From Branchiostoma floridae (Eukaryota > Chordata > Leptocardii > Amphioxiformes > Branchiostomatidae), in the NCBI RefSeq assembly GCF_000003815.2, contig NC_049981.1:23687078-23751077 (forward strand): a stretch of DNA of 64,000 nt, written 5' to 3'. The first letter of the stretch is position 1, and each line of letters begins with the position of its first letter. The position numbers and the translations under genes were made by a program. Below the pieces are notes generated by a model, which saw only the letters and a list, made by a program, of their open reading frames with translations, was not told the DNA's origin and searched no databases. Below, piece by piece: positions 26,218-37,769 of this stretch.

Positions 26218-29200
26218 ATGACAGATGTCTTTAACTTCCCCGTGTACACTCGCGCGGTTGTCCGAGAGATCTCAAGCAATCTGGACGATGGACTCCGCAT
26301 GGAAGGGTTTGATGAGATCGCCGACGTCGACAAAGCCAGAGAAGAACATCAATGTTAGTCCAGGCGCTGAAAGATTTGGGGCTGGAGGTGACCGTCCTTC
26401 CAGCCGAGGATTCCATGCCAGACTGCGCCTTTGTGGAGGACGTTTGCGTCGTGCTGGGCGACAGGGCGCTGATGACGAGACCTGCTGACGAGTGTAGGAG
26501 GCTAGAGGTGAGTCTAGTTTTCTAGTTTATGCTTGACTTAAATTTTCAAACCGGGACCAGGCCAGGAAACGAAAAAGATTCAAGTGTTTATCAAGGAATA
26601 TGCGCAAATTGCAAGAACGAACTCATACCATTAAACTGTGATGTCTACTCTTACTTTACCAAATTATGCTCATGAGTCAATTGACTAATTTCATTACAGT
26701 CTGTGTGTTTTATGTCATACTTTAAGTTCCTGCAAAGCTGCCCGGCCGGGATGTTTGCAAAAAAGAAAAATAGTACAATGTAGTACCTTATCCTGTATTA
26801 TGCTCTTAACTCCATGCAAAGAGCCTTGTAAAAGCTCCTTGCTCCATGTAAATGGAGGGTATTGTTTTCGGCGTGTCTGCATGTTTGTCTGTCTGCTGCC
26901 TGAAATATGGAGGCCAACTTCAAATAACAGTTTCAAGAGGCAGATCAAAACATGCCAAAGGTCAGAATTTTTTTTTGCAAAATTAAAAATTCACATGCTT
27001 CAGTCCTCTCTAGTAGAAAACTTTGTATGATAAGTATTTGAACGGAAAAACATACAAAAAATACTAAAAGCTGTCTACTACTGCGCAACGCTGACCTGCT
27101 CCCTCCCTATTAGGTTGACAGTGTGGAGATGTGCATGAGGGACCTGGGGCTAGAGGTTCACCGGATCTGTGATGAAGAAGCTACTCTTGAAGGTGGTGAC
27201 GTCCTCTTCACAGGTAACGTCAAGGTGCTTGACTCAAACCCCAGAGGTACTGGGTTCGAAACCGCTGATATGCCCCAATGTCGTGCCAATGGGAAGTCTT
27301 TACATGCATATGACTTTCCTGACTTTACTCAGATGCTGATGAGTACCTAACTTTGGTTAGGGACGTCCTTGTATAGGACGTTGAATGGAGGTCTCATGTT
27401 TGAACATCAGAGCTGTTTGGCAGAAATATAGTTCAAACAATCTGAAATTATAGTGATATGTATCAACTCTTATTTTGTCAAAAGGCACCTTTGCGTATCA
27501 ACATCAACATTGCCTCCAGCAAGAAACTGACATCTGACATGGGTAGACTGCCTAGTTGACCACGTACAACTGTCTTTCAATCAGAACCTCAAAATGCATA
27601 TGACACCTTACATGCTGAAATGGCTGTGGGACCAGGCAACGGACAGAGTACAAGAACATTAATGAGGACACGCAATGATTTGGTGTGACAATGTCAGTTT
27701 TTAATAACTGTACATTTGTAACTACGAGTCTGACCAGTGTATATTAATTTTTCCATTTTTTCCCATCATTTAGGCACAGAGTTTTTTGTGGGAGAGTCAA
27801 TGCAGTCAAACAAGGCTGGTCACAAATTCTGGCTGAGACCTTCCCAGAATACCCTGTGCACTCCATCAACGTTGCTACACCGGAAGTTCACCCGAAGGGC
27901 TTTTTCGCCATGCCTGCGCCTGGTGTCATCGCATTGGTGGACTACCAAAATGGAAGAGACAGGTGGAAGGTATGGGTGGGGGCCAGTATAAACCTCAAGC
28001 CAATTTCTATGTATCAGCACATTCAGCGACGGGAATTGTGGGTAATGTGTCAAAGGTGAAGTTCCCTCGTCACAACCATTGCCTCAATTTGCATAACATA
28101 CGTACAATGTCCACACGTGCTCTGTTTATGTCTGGGGTCTTCATCTTTGAGGTATTACCCATAATTCTTGTCACTGGACATGCGTACTGGTAACCATGGA
28201 GGTACTTATGACTTATGACAGACATCACATGGTCACGTGTCCCTAGCGGTTGGTCATTTCAACCTGGTGAAGGCTTCACCTTAAATGTTATGTACAGCCT
28301 ACTAGGTTGATGAAAGATCCTTGGTACAGCCAAGAATTTTATTGACTTTTGAAAAATCTGTTGAGTTTCAGCAAAGTTTCATCATCAACTATACTTGTTT
28401 ATTTGATCATGGACTTTGGGGTAGAAACCTGTAGAAGCATTGATTTTATATTTTCAGATAGTTACCTACACAGAATACAATGGATGGTTGTATTTCTGGT
28501 GTATTCTTTGCACGATTTTCCAAACTTTTTTTATGTAATAGACAGTACCTTATAGGTCACGCCTTGAAGTTTATTTTTGCACGGTTACTCTTTTGCAGGA
28601 AATGTGCGCAAAAAGTGACTACAAGTACGAAGCCATATGGCTGTCCGAGGACTGTGCGGAGAACTGTCTCTACGTAAACGGAACAATCGTCCATGGTCCT
28701 GAGCGCCAGTTCCCTGAAAGCTATAAGGTAAACCAATGGTCATGTTTCAAGTTCAGTCTCTTGTCCATGATGTCATTGAAATGATATGAGTGCCCTATTA
28801 TACCCAAACTAAGCTGTTTTACTTGAATGTAAGTTAATCTGTGACAGTAGTCAACATAATGTTACAATTTTAAGACCTTATATCTATACACAAAATAAAG
28901 CTCTTACCTTCCCTCAACGGAGAAGGGGGCCCGATACCAGCTACCAAGCACCTTTGACCTTTTGCTGACGTCACACTTCTGGTCCGGATATGTGAATTAG
29001 GCTTTGGGTCATTTCAGCTTGATAAGGATCAGACGACTTATTGAAAGCTTGTTGGTAAGAGCTTTATTTCGTGTGCAGGTATAAGGTCTTGAAATTGTAA
29101 CCTTAAGCGCTGTTTTCATGACATTGCCACCACAGGTGTTCACCAAGGCGCTGGCCGACTACCCACGAATCGAGGTGTCCACAGAAGAGGTGTACAAATA

Positions 29201-29236
29201 TCCGCTGCGCTGACCTGCCAGTGTCTCCTGTTCTAG
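26218..29236 (+). CDS. DDAH: dimethylarginine dimethylaminohydrolase, three frame breaks
   Basis: DDAH hydrolyses asymmetric dimethylarginine, an inhibitor of nitric oxide synthase, to citrulline and dimethylamine. Exons: 26218-26507, 27114-27213, 27774-27969, 28599-28727 and 29136 to 29213 or 29236, with GT-AG junctions in phase. Seen: N-terminal YTRAVVREISSNL; DSMPDCAFVEDVCVV with the substrate-contacting acidic residues; LEGGDVLFTGTEFFVG; the catalytic His in EVHPKGFFAM; LSEDCAENCLYVNG; and, only in the shifted frame, ALTCQCLLF, which holds the nucleophilic Cys region (family TCCS). Homology continues across three one-base losses, near 26351, 27828 and 29198, each beside AA or AAA. As written the frame hits a stop at once after the first break, and the last exon ends at TGA 29211 before the cysteine. 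This is either a pseudogene or three A-run undercalls; conserved splice sites and active-site residues favour the second. AATAAA at 29535. Confidence 0.85.
27214..27420 (+). mobile_element. tRNA-derived SINE-like sequence in DDAH intron 2
   Basis: It has a Pol III B-box-like GGTTCGAAACC at 27253-27263 and a body with GGTTAGGGACGTCCTTG and AGGACGTTGAATGGAGGTC, in the style of invertebrate SINEs. The 5' part runs up to the exon 2 splice donor. The A box is poor, so this is a truncated copy. Family assignment is by style only. Confidence 0.5.
28861..29101. mobile_element. MITE with about 47-bp terminal inverted repeats
   Basis: The left arm (28861-28908) begins GTTACAATTTTAAGACCTTA and ends AATAAAGCTCTTACC; the right arm (29054-29101) is its reverse complement with about five mismatches. 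The loop is about 145 bp. No clear target-site duplication was found. It lies in DDAH intron 4. Confidence 0.8.
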
Positions 29237-29534
29237 AGGCATTAAAAGCAGATAGCACTGCAAACATATAAATTGTTACTCAGGCGATTGGATATGATTC
29301 GGGAAACGGTCAGACGTTTCAGGTAGCATCAACTACCTTTCATTGGTGTCACTAAACAGATCTGTTGCAGAATGAATTTTATACCGTAACTAAGAGGTGA
29401 TACGCAAAGGACATAAAGGAAAATTTTAGATGGTCAAACAGGAGACAAAGATCATATCAATTTTTTTGTCTAACCATTATTTGGCGAATGTAATCATTAC
29501 TTGATGCATGTTTGTAAAATTGTAGACGCATTTC

Positions 29535-29544
29535 AATAAATAAA
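29535..29544 (+). promoter_or_regulatory. DDAH polyadenylation signal, overlapping AATAAATAAA
   Basis: Two overlapping AATAAA hexamers about 300 bp after the DDAH stop, followed by a T/G-rich stretch. Standard position for the 3' end of this gene. Confidence 0.7.
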
Positions 29545-29989
29545 GAACTTTGGAAAAGCTAACTTGTTTGGACCTATTTGCTCTCATGCGTGAGCAATGG
29601 TACTGGTAATAGTTAAGCCGATCATTCATGGCAATAGATAATCAGCTAAGAGTGAAAAGATAATGTCATTAACAGATTATCTGGCTGTAACTTCTGGTCT
29701 GAAGAGCATTTCATTTGAAAGAATCAGATTCTGTTGAAGCTATCAATTACTACGTATGACAGTTGGCTTAATTCTATTATTTGTTCCCAAAACGTATGTT
29801 ATTAAGTCCCTGTTGTCTAATTATGATTATACTAAAAGTTACACACAAAGGCAAAAGTCACAACATTTGAACTAATTTATTCAACCTTGAATGGTGTCCC
29901 ATCATTACCTTCTAATAACTTCCATCATGAAAGCTCCTTGCTTCAACTGACAGTAATTTTGTCCTCCAGGAAGCCTTAGAATGTCCAAT

Positions 29990-30115
29990 TTCAACTTAAA
30001 ATTCTCATTCACACAACCCCCCTTCCCCCACAACCCCATTTATACAACCACCTTTTCCACACAACCCTCCATTCACATAATCCCCCTCCACACAACCCCC
30101 ATTCTTCAGCTCCTG
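29990..30115. repeat. C-rich minisatellite, about 20-25 bp unit
   Basis: Degenerate units built around ATTCACACAACCCCCCTTCC and variants (CACACAACCC, TATACAACCACC). Low-complexity, interrupted, no open frame of interest. Confidence 0.6.
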
Positions 30116-30539
30116 CCCCAGCTGCCTCACATTGCTTCCCTGTGGAAACTTGAGGTATGTAAGTAATTTGTAACATAACCAAAAACTATCCTGCAAATTG
30201 CACTATTTCAGCCCCTACATGATCCATTCTGGTCTGCCCATTACCCTATCCTCCATAGCAGGCTTCACTGCTGGCTGGTATACAATAAGAAATGACACAT
30301 GATAGGACAAAACTTACGGGAGCAAAGGAGTCTGCTACGGAGACTACCCTTACAGTTACACCATTCCTGTTGCAGGTAAAACTGACAACAGAATTGCTAT
30401 TAACTATTAGATTGTGTACTCTCTTATTTCTAGTGCACATCTCTAATGTAACAAACAAATTCATAACCACTTCATACCATTGCAGAGCACATTAATTCTA
30501 CCTTCAATATACTTTATTTCTATTTCAGCATAAATTTTG

Positions 30540-30870
30540 CATAAGCAATGCCTAATGTTGGCATATATGGCATCTAAGAGAGGCCAACAAGGCAGCCCGC
30601 TGCTGGATCATGATATAAAGCGATAAGATATGATCAATCAATCAATCAATGATATTTGACAAAGCTAGATACAGGCTACTATATTGTGTACATATCGGTA
30701 TACATCTGTAACGTTAATCTGTTTCTATCATGGAACAGTATTCTTGCCTCAAACTTTCAAATTTTCTAAACTCTTTTTGTATTAAGCAATTGCCTTGTTG
30801 GCATATATGACATCTAAGAAAGGCCAACAAGGCAGCCCGCTGCTGGATCACGATATAAAGCGATAAGGAG
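30540..30870 (+). repeat. two direct copies of an 85-bp retroposon-like 3' tail
   Basis: 30540-30630 and 30784-30868 share TTGGCATATATGRCATCTAA, GGCCAACAAGGCAGCCCGCT and GATATAAAGCGATAAG. The first copy ends in a short (ATCA)n run, the usual end of some LINE/SINE families. Origin (LINE or SINE) is not determined. Confidence 0.65.
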
Positions 30871-31349
30871 TATAACTTTTATAATCATAACATCTCCATA
30901 CATGTACATTTACTTCAATTGTCTATATGAATTAAACCATGTCAGGGCTGTCTCCATGAGCTGTTTGTCTGCCCCACTCATTGGAGGAGTGGGAGGGCCG
31001 AGGGGGGTTCCTGGGGCATGCTCCTCTGGAAAAAAATGTGGAAACCCAAAGCCTCTGATTTGGAAACACTATCACTCATTTCAAAAATCAAATTTGATTC
31101 AACTGAAATTTGGAAGCCCATTTTGTTAATTCTTGTAGCTGAATCTGTCATGTCAATCTTACAAAAATTTATTTTCACATCATAAAATTCAGATTTTTGG
31201 TCAGGGTAAAATTTATGCCCGTCCCAATCAGTTAATTTCTGTCCCAGGACAGAGGGACAGGTCCTGGCTCATGGAAACAGCCCTGGACTTCTCCAAGTCA
31301 ATTTCTGTACATGATCTCTTCTATTTAGAAGGGTCTACTCCCCTTCTAA

Positions 31350-34046
31350 TCAACCTATTGCTTCCAGCGCAATGTGGGTTACAAGGAATACAAACATGTA
31401 CCAGGCAAAGTCTGACAACATGGCTGTTAAGTACGTTGTTGTTTTGGTTACCATGGTGATGGTTGTCTTGGAAACACCAGTCAGGACCAGCGCAGTGCTG
31501 AGGAGAGACATGGTTGGTTGTGCTGTCTGAGAGCCCTGCAGCAAAACAGGATCGGAAATCTAATTTCAAACATGTTCAGAATCAGATATCCTATACAAGA
31601 AGGTAAAGGTAAATGGCATCATCTTTATTTGGTTTTAGATTTCTACAGTAGTAAAATAATGGAGTGAGCAGACTAAAATAAAACTTTAACTTGATAAGCA
31701 CGGGCACCTGGTAGGTGGAACTCACCTTTCTGATCAAGAAGTCAAATCCCACGACACAACACTGTAGCATTAGGAAGGGGATAACTGCTGACTGTAATAA
31801 AGGAGAATTTAGTGGATCATCAACACAGAACAACATAGTAATAAGTTATATCAAATTCCTCTCTAAGAAAAGGAAACAAAGACATTAATCTATACCATAC
31901 CTAATACTGTACATATTAATATATATGAATATATTTGATCAGAAAGTAAGATACAATATTGTAGCTACCAAGAAGAATTAACAGAAGCTGACAAATGTTT
32001 TCTTTCTCTGTATCTACAAATTTGACATTATAGTAACTGTCGTACATTCGTGAACAGCTCAAGAAGCAATTTGGGGTCACTACTAATAGGCAGCTAACTA
32101 ACTAACTGAGCTAACAAGCTTGAAAAGCTCTGGATATTTCTTTATAACAGTCGGCAGGCTTTGAGTTTGACAAAATGAAGGACCAGTTTGATTGTGGGAA
32201 ACATAGCTGCTTTATTTCTATTACATCTTGTGTTTCACATAATGCTGGCAGATTGCTTTTAAATTAGGTCTTTTTTAACTTAAACCTAAAAATATTAGAG
32301 TTTTGAAAGTCAGTACTGCTCTTACCTTCATCACGATCACTTGCAGCTGTTCACAGGCCAGTAAACATCTCACCAGCACAGCAAATACAAGCAGGTACAT
32401 GTGCTTAGTGTGGCCACTCCAACATCCTTCCTCCGATAGTCCTCCATCGTCCTCCTGTACCCTACTCTCTGCACCAGACAACCCTACGTTTACACCATTC
32501 AAAACCTCAGGAATGTTGCTGTCTTGGCTTTCTTGGGTTTTCAGTTCAGTGTTTTTTGAGGTGGTACGAATGATGTCTCTTGTAGCTGTTGTATCTTCGT
32601 CTCTTGTCAGTTCTTCTGTGATTCTGTTCACAAACCTTTCTTCTGATGGTCTATTGGTCTCTTGTCTGTTTGAAGTTTTCAATTGTATGTTATCTTCATT
32701 TCTTGTAGTTTTCACAGACGCTTGTAGAAGTGTGGTTGGAGAGGCTTTTTCAATAGACTCAGTTTCCTTAGCTTCTTCATTGTGGGTATCTGCAAATAGA
32801 AATAGACTATAAAATATTGTAGTATAACGCCACATACTTTCTGCCTTAATCAATCAACGCCCGAAGTTAATGTCTTTTCGTCCCCGAGACCATTCGTCCC
32901 CTGGATCTTTCGTCCTCGGCATGGACGTTTCGTCCTTGGATGATGCTTGTCTATGCAACAAGTAATTGACAAGTCACAAAATTTCTATAAGAGTTTTTAT
33001 CAAACTTCGATTGAAATTTTTTTGCTTATTCTAAAGTCTTCCACTTCTAATAACCGGCACAAAACGGACGAGTAAGAAATTTTCATGCCGCCGGGTCCGC
33101 CATCTTGGATGTTTACACATGTTGCAAAGCGCTCATGCGCACCTTTTACCGAGTTTGTCTGAGTAAATAAGCAAACTTATACTAATAGGAAACTTTAACA
33201 ATATAATAGACTTTATGCACATTTTAAAAAACTTAAAGATATTCATGTTGGTGAATTCACCAATGATCCGGACCGACTGGAATTATATTGTAGTCAGAGT
33301 ATGGCGCCGTCCAATGTAGGACTGACCAACTATTTTCCCGATATAAGCGGTCGGAAAATGCTTTCAAAGTATTAGATAATTTTAATCAACTACGGAATAG
33401 CACGTGATAAAATGTCTTATAAGTTGCCTTCTGGGGGTTAAACACTGTAACATGACGAGGACGAAAGAACCTTGACGAGGACGAAACATCCAACACGGGG
33501 ACGAAATTACTAGGGGACGAAAAGACCTGATACCGTTTGCATCAATCAAATGTTTGTAGGATTTGGTTTGTAATTTGTAGACGTAAATGTTAAATGCTGC
33601 GAGAGAACGCGTAAGTATCACTAAGAGGGGTTAAGGCCCGGGGAGGTCTATTTGTAGACTAGATAATCCGCATGACCATCGCTCCGATATCTTCACGTAC
33701 GATAATGTCTTGAATGGGAGCTATGTTGGCATGCTGATACAAATTTTCATCGCCCCCCTCCCACAACTTCGAAATCATCATAGTCATAGCATCTGTCTCA
33801 AAACTACTTGCGGCTTAAAACGTACATCCATCCTTAAGAAGACATGCTAGAAGACGTACCTTGTGTCGTGTGCTCAATACCGGCGAGTCTTTTCAGCCTG
33901 GCCTCTGAATTTTGCAAGATTTTCCTTCGCCTGGCCTCTCTCCGCGCAGCAGCGTCCGCCATGTTTTTCGTTAAATGATCTGCACTTTCCGACCATTCCG
34001 CTAGCTGGCGTGCTTGCACTGTTATGTTCTGATTCATTACTGACAT
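31350..34046 (-). CDS. CAMLG: calcium-modulating cyclophilin ligand / GET2-like receptor subunit
   Basis: CAML is the metazoan GET2 counterpart: with WRB/GET1 it forms the ER receptor for the TRC40/GET3 ATPase that inserts tail-anchored proteins. Exons on the minus strand: 33860-34046, 32326-32789, 31726-31791, 31350-31535 (TGA). Phases fit and give 300 residues (human 296). Seen: near the N terminus the basic GET3-binding helix RREARRRKILQNSEARLKRL (residues about 34-53); a long acidic, Ser/Thr-rich cytosolic linker; then three membrane segments: MYLLVFAVLVRCLLA, SAVIPFLMLQCCVVGFDFLI, and MSLLSTALVLTGV with WYMFVFLVTHIAL near the C terminus. ATG 34046 gives the longest frame; ATG 33962 (MADAAARRE) has a strong context and is an alternative start. 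The first intron holds an inverted-repeat element (32872-33526). Confidence 0.88.
32872..33526. mobile_element. inverted-repeat element with clustered TTTCGTCC motifs
   Basis: The left end (32872-32945) and right end (about 33452-33526) are inverted copies, both starting GTCTTTTCGTCCCC and each containing several TTCGTCC units. No clear target-site duplication and no transposase. It lies in CAMLG intron 1. Confidence 0.65.
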
Positions 34047-34194
34047 TCACCCCGTTTATATAACGTTAATATCGCAAGTAAATCTGTCACTGAACGTGTC
34101 ACTTTTCCTTATCACCTTTCCCTGTGCGCTCATTTTTCCTTTTTTGAATTCTTTAAATAGAACCAAGAAGATGTTGGCCGGGTTTTCCTCTGTT

Positions 34195-34430
34195 ATTACC
34201 GAAACAAAAAGGAAGCTAGTTCTTGACTTTTCGAATTTTTTCTCCTAACATATCTGCTGGGAGATCAATTCACCCTTTTACTCTTTGAAAAAGTCCAAGC
34301 AGATGCTTGAAGGCAACGGCGTATTAAACGGTCTGCCTTTGTAGCCAAAACCAAAAGGAAGCTAAAAAACGTCATTAATTTTGCCTTCGAACATCTGCTT
34401 GGAGATTAAGTTAACTCACACCGACAGGTC
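34195..34430. repeat. direct imperfect repeat of about 75 bp
   Basis: Near 34198-34275 and 34347-34420 both copies have CAAAAGGAAGCTA, a T-rich middle and AACATMTGCTKGGAGAT. Upstream of CAMLG on its own strand; local duplication or two insertions. Confidence 0.45.
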
Positions 34431-34772
34431 TCCCTAACGTCAGGTCATTGACCCAAGATATGACGGGCGGGGTGTGGTGCTCATTCATCTGCTGTGATGA
34501 CGTTCGTATCATGAGTTCGTATCATAACAACGCTAACGGAACACAACCAGGGTGACATAATTCCTTACTGTAGAAGTCTCCAGCCCAAGAACGGGTCACC
34601 TGAACGTGAGGTCGTTAACCTCTGATCAAACAGATCACATTTGAGTTGACTCTTTTCAGGGGGCTATTCGTCCTTCGCAGGCGGTGTCGTCTGTATTGGC
34701 AGTGTATAAGCATAGAGACAGGCTGACAGTTTGCGGTCTAGTGCTAGCTATATCATAGTGATTAACACAGGA

Positions 34773-34926
34773 GTATTCCGCTCCAGAAGCGGATATTATA
34801 ATTCCCCAGAGAATAAAAATAATCGTTATACTTGAATCAGCTTTGTTTGGCCAGATTTACCATAAGTTGAAACCTAAACGCACCAAATTAAATCAGAAAA
34901 TAACACTCGCTTCTGGAGTGGAATAC
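34773..34926. repeat. 154-bp inverted-repeat unit
   Basis: GTATTCCGCTCCAGAAGCG at 34773-34791 is the reverse complement of 34908-34926 with one mismatch. The centre is AT-rich. Likely a very small MITE; flanking target duplication not evident. Confidence 0.6.
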
Positions 34927-35317
34927 CCCTTTACGGCACAGATTTTTACATCACGAATGTCCTGACTCCTACCTTGTAGGTATAGTTAATAGTCACATAA
35001 TGTTCGCAAAGGTTCAAGTGTAACGTTATCTATATCATAAATAGTCCACACCCATAAAAGTACAAAGCTGGAGTGATGTAGTACTAGGACACACAACTGC
35101 ATGTAACCAGGGAGGTTTGACGTAACGCACGTTAGGTACACACGCCCACGTCAGTACTCAGACGACATTTAGGACCTGAACCCACAAGTAAACATTGACT
35201 TTCCTTACGACATGTATATTCATTTCCTTATAACAAAGTAAAAGTCATTGTTCCGCCACGCCGCGTCACACTCTCCAAACTTCCTGTCTGGTGCTGAAAT
35301 AGGAGTGAACACGGTAA

Positions 35318-35325
35318 TGACGTCA
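35318..35325 (+). promoter_or_regulatory. full cAMP response element TGACGTCA
   Basis: Perfect palindromic CREB/ATF site about 260 bp upstream of the TATA box of the two-exon small gene. Placement upstream of a TATA promoter makes a regulatory role plausible. Confidence 0.5.
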
Positions 35326-35580
35326 CGGAGTGGGTGGAGTCAGAAACACAGGAGTACCAGTCGGTAGTACCAGACGTTTCGTCTCAGGGGGCGTTTACAA
35401 ATTGTCGGTTGACGATAGCAACAGCAAATGAAAAAGCCATAAAATTCCTCTTAAGCCGAGCGGAAAAATGCTTTCAAAAGCCCCAGTCATTATTCATGAA
35501 TGTCTGTATCTGTTGCTAGCTGACGCGCTTGCTCTAAATAAAGTCTTACGGCTAGCGCTGGGGTTTGTCACAGGGTGTGA

Positions 35581-35587
35581 TATAAAT
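35581..35587 (+). promoter_or_regulatory. TATA box (TATAAAT)
   Basis: TATAAAT with an initiator-like TCAGTGA about 25 bp downstream (35607-35613), about 130 bp before the ATG at 35741. Predicts a short 5' untranslated region. Confidence 0.55.
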
Positions 35588-35740
35588 AATTGGGCATTGC
35601 TTCTCTCAGTGAGACATTACACCCTGACCAAACCGCAGCAAGCATCACATCTTCTCCCTTCCTTGGTTCTTCTGAATTCTGAAAGAATTATCGATCTTCT
35701 TTTGTGAGGAAGATTGATTCAACAACAACGTCAAGTCAAG

Positions 35741-37009
35741 ATGTCCGCTATGACAGGATTGATGGACGCTGCGTTCGGGGTTTCTTTCAACCGACTGATG
35801 AAATCCGAGTCGACCCGAAGACACGCGAAGTCTCCCCGGACCGGTTTCAAAAAGAAAAACTCTACCAACATGTAAGTCTTTTATTGAACCTAGTCTTGTC
35901 ATTAAGGCCATTCAGTTGACGTGTTTCAGTTTAGATGGAATACTAAAGACTGTAAATGTAAAACTGGCGTGGTACATTATGGTTCTCCATTATGTTTTGC
36001 GAAAAATGCACCGCAATCAAAGTTTGCTAGTGGTTGGGGAAGTAATGTCGCGGGCGACAGCCGTGACCTCTGTTACATGTAACAGTACAATTTGACGTTT
36101 TCCTGCCTCGAAAAGGATTTACAGTTTCTAGAAGAAAGAAGAATTTACACCTAGTCAAGTAAATGACGTAGAGCAGCAATGGCAACGGACGTTCCAGTCA
36201 TTAACACAAACATTTTCTTTCTTACTCTTTTGTGAATCCAGAGAAAAATTTAATAAAGCGACATAACGTGTCAATGTCTTGTCTTTCAATTAGCTTATAA
36301 TATATTTGAATCTCATTTGACTGTCTTGCATAACGGAAACGGATGTTTCTGAATTTGCAACATTGGAAACTGGTACACACCACCTTACACAACGTACAAG
36401 AAAAGTATTTTATCATCAGTTACTATGATTTATTCCAATCTATCAAAGAATACTAACGTTGCTGGCATGCATGATTATTATAAAACATTATATGTCTTGT
36501 GGGGCAGCAAAGAAGACATTGATGGTGACCGTATTTTGGCTCACACTGAAAGAGATCAAACGTGTGCACGCCATCAATGTGTTGGGTACAAAGTACTTGA
36601 ACCTGTAACCAGAATTCATATTTACAGGAAAATGACTAAAATAAACGACTTATTGATAGTCACCTGTTGTGTCAATAATGCTCTATTAAAAATAAGGTAA
36701 TTTTCAATGAATGAATGAATAAAAACTAAAAACAAACGCTCATTTCTTAGAGGAAGACAGTATATCAGCAGAAGAAATTGATTTTTTATTTCTAAACGCC
36801 AAATCCAGACACATGGAAATTTTCCGAAGGATTAAATCTCGGTTTTAAATGACAAATGAAAACATCGAAAGATACTAAGCGAAATTGACTTAACGTTACT
36901 TCAACTCTTTTGCAGTATCATGTCGGAGGAACTTCCCGATGTGGTGAGAGAGAGCAGGACTGACTACTCAAGAAATAACAGCACAAAGACGCCGCAGGCT
37001 TACTATTAA
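35741..37009 (+). CDS. unrecognised 74-residue protein, two exons
   Basis: Exons 35741-35871 and 36916-37009 join at a strong CAACAT/GTAAGT donor and a TTTTGCAG acceptor in matching phase, ending with TAA. The product starts MSAMTGLMDAAFGVSFNRLM, has a strongly basic middle (residues about 22-42, with RRHAKSPR and GFKKKN) and a tyrosine-rich end (TDYSRNNSTKTPQAYY). No signal peptide, transmembrane segment or known domain. A TATA box and a perfect CRE lie upstream. I do not recognise a family. The basic middle could be a nuclear or nucleic-acid-binding segment, but that is a guess. It might also be part of a longer alternative transcript. Confidence 0.55.
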
Positions 37010-37769
37010 AGACCCAGAAAAACATGAAGAAAGAAAAAAAATGGGCTGGCTCCGATGCACTGACTGAGGAGGACAAAGGATTGTTTGCTTAACAACAGAC
37101 AGAAGTCTGCAACACGTGACTGTATCCCACCGTCTGGCTGGTCTGGCACAATGTTATCTAGTATAAACTAACCATACACACTGATTACGTGACAAAAACA
37201 AGACAAGGTTGGAAGAAAAATACATGGTTTTATTTTATTTTGATGATATCTCTTCTAAGGTTTGGGAGAGAAGTAATTTAAGGAAGAAAATGATATAACT
37301 TATTATCTTTTAAACAGTACTTAGCTGGAACCACGTCGTAGATTTCTGTTCCATAAATAGACAGGGCAGTCGCCCTGACTGGCTCTCCTAGCTAGCGGCC
37401 TGAGAGATTGTGTAACACATGCAGATGTGGTATGTGTAAGTTTTAAAGAAGTGTTTTTGTTCAGCGCTCTGGGAGGTTTCAATTGATGTTCGTAAATAAC
37501 GTACCAGGACTGAAGTGCCATATATATAACATGTGCCAGGCGGAAGAAGTGTTTACTCTACAGGGTTGTAAAGTTAGAGTCTATAGGCGTTGGTAGAAAA
37601 GCGAAGTGGCGACTGGGTTTACATGCACGGTCGTAGGTGTATATACTTAATACTACATTTTTTTTTACTACATTAGTTCGTGCAAGGACGTTGGTTCGTG
37701 TAAATGTAAAAGAAAGAAAAACAAACAACAGAGCTAAATAAAAAAAAAACTATCTTTGTTACTGTGCTA

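Larger units (their letters stand above)
29570..31340. other. gene-free spacer between convergent DDAH and CAMLG genes
   Basis: Contains the CA/C-rich minisatellite and two repeat tails listed separately. On the minus strand a TTTATT string at 31168-31173 (AATAAA reversed) is a plausible poly(A) signal for the CAMLG-like gene. No exon recognised. Confidence 0.4.

Noticed and set aside
27214-27300. tRNA gene suggested by GGTTCGAAACC
   Set aside because: No foldable acceptor or anticodon arm and no proper A box; the sequence continues into a SINE-like body.
30540-30870. CRISPR-like direct repeats
   Set aside because: Only two 85-bp copies, diverged, in animal DNA, with an (ATCA)n tail; a retroposon end explains them.
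32275-32853. 192-residue single-exon protein
   Set aside because: Only the part between 32326 and 32789 is coding. It is exon 2 of the CAMLG-like gene, and the ends of the frame are intron.
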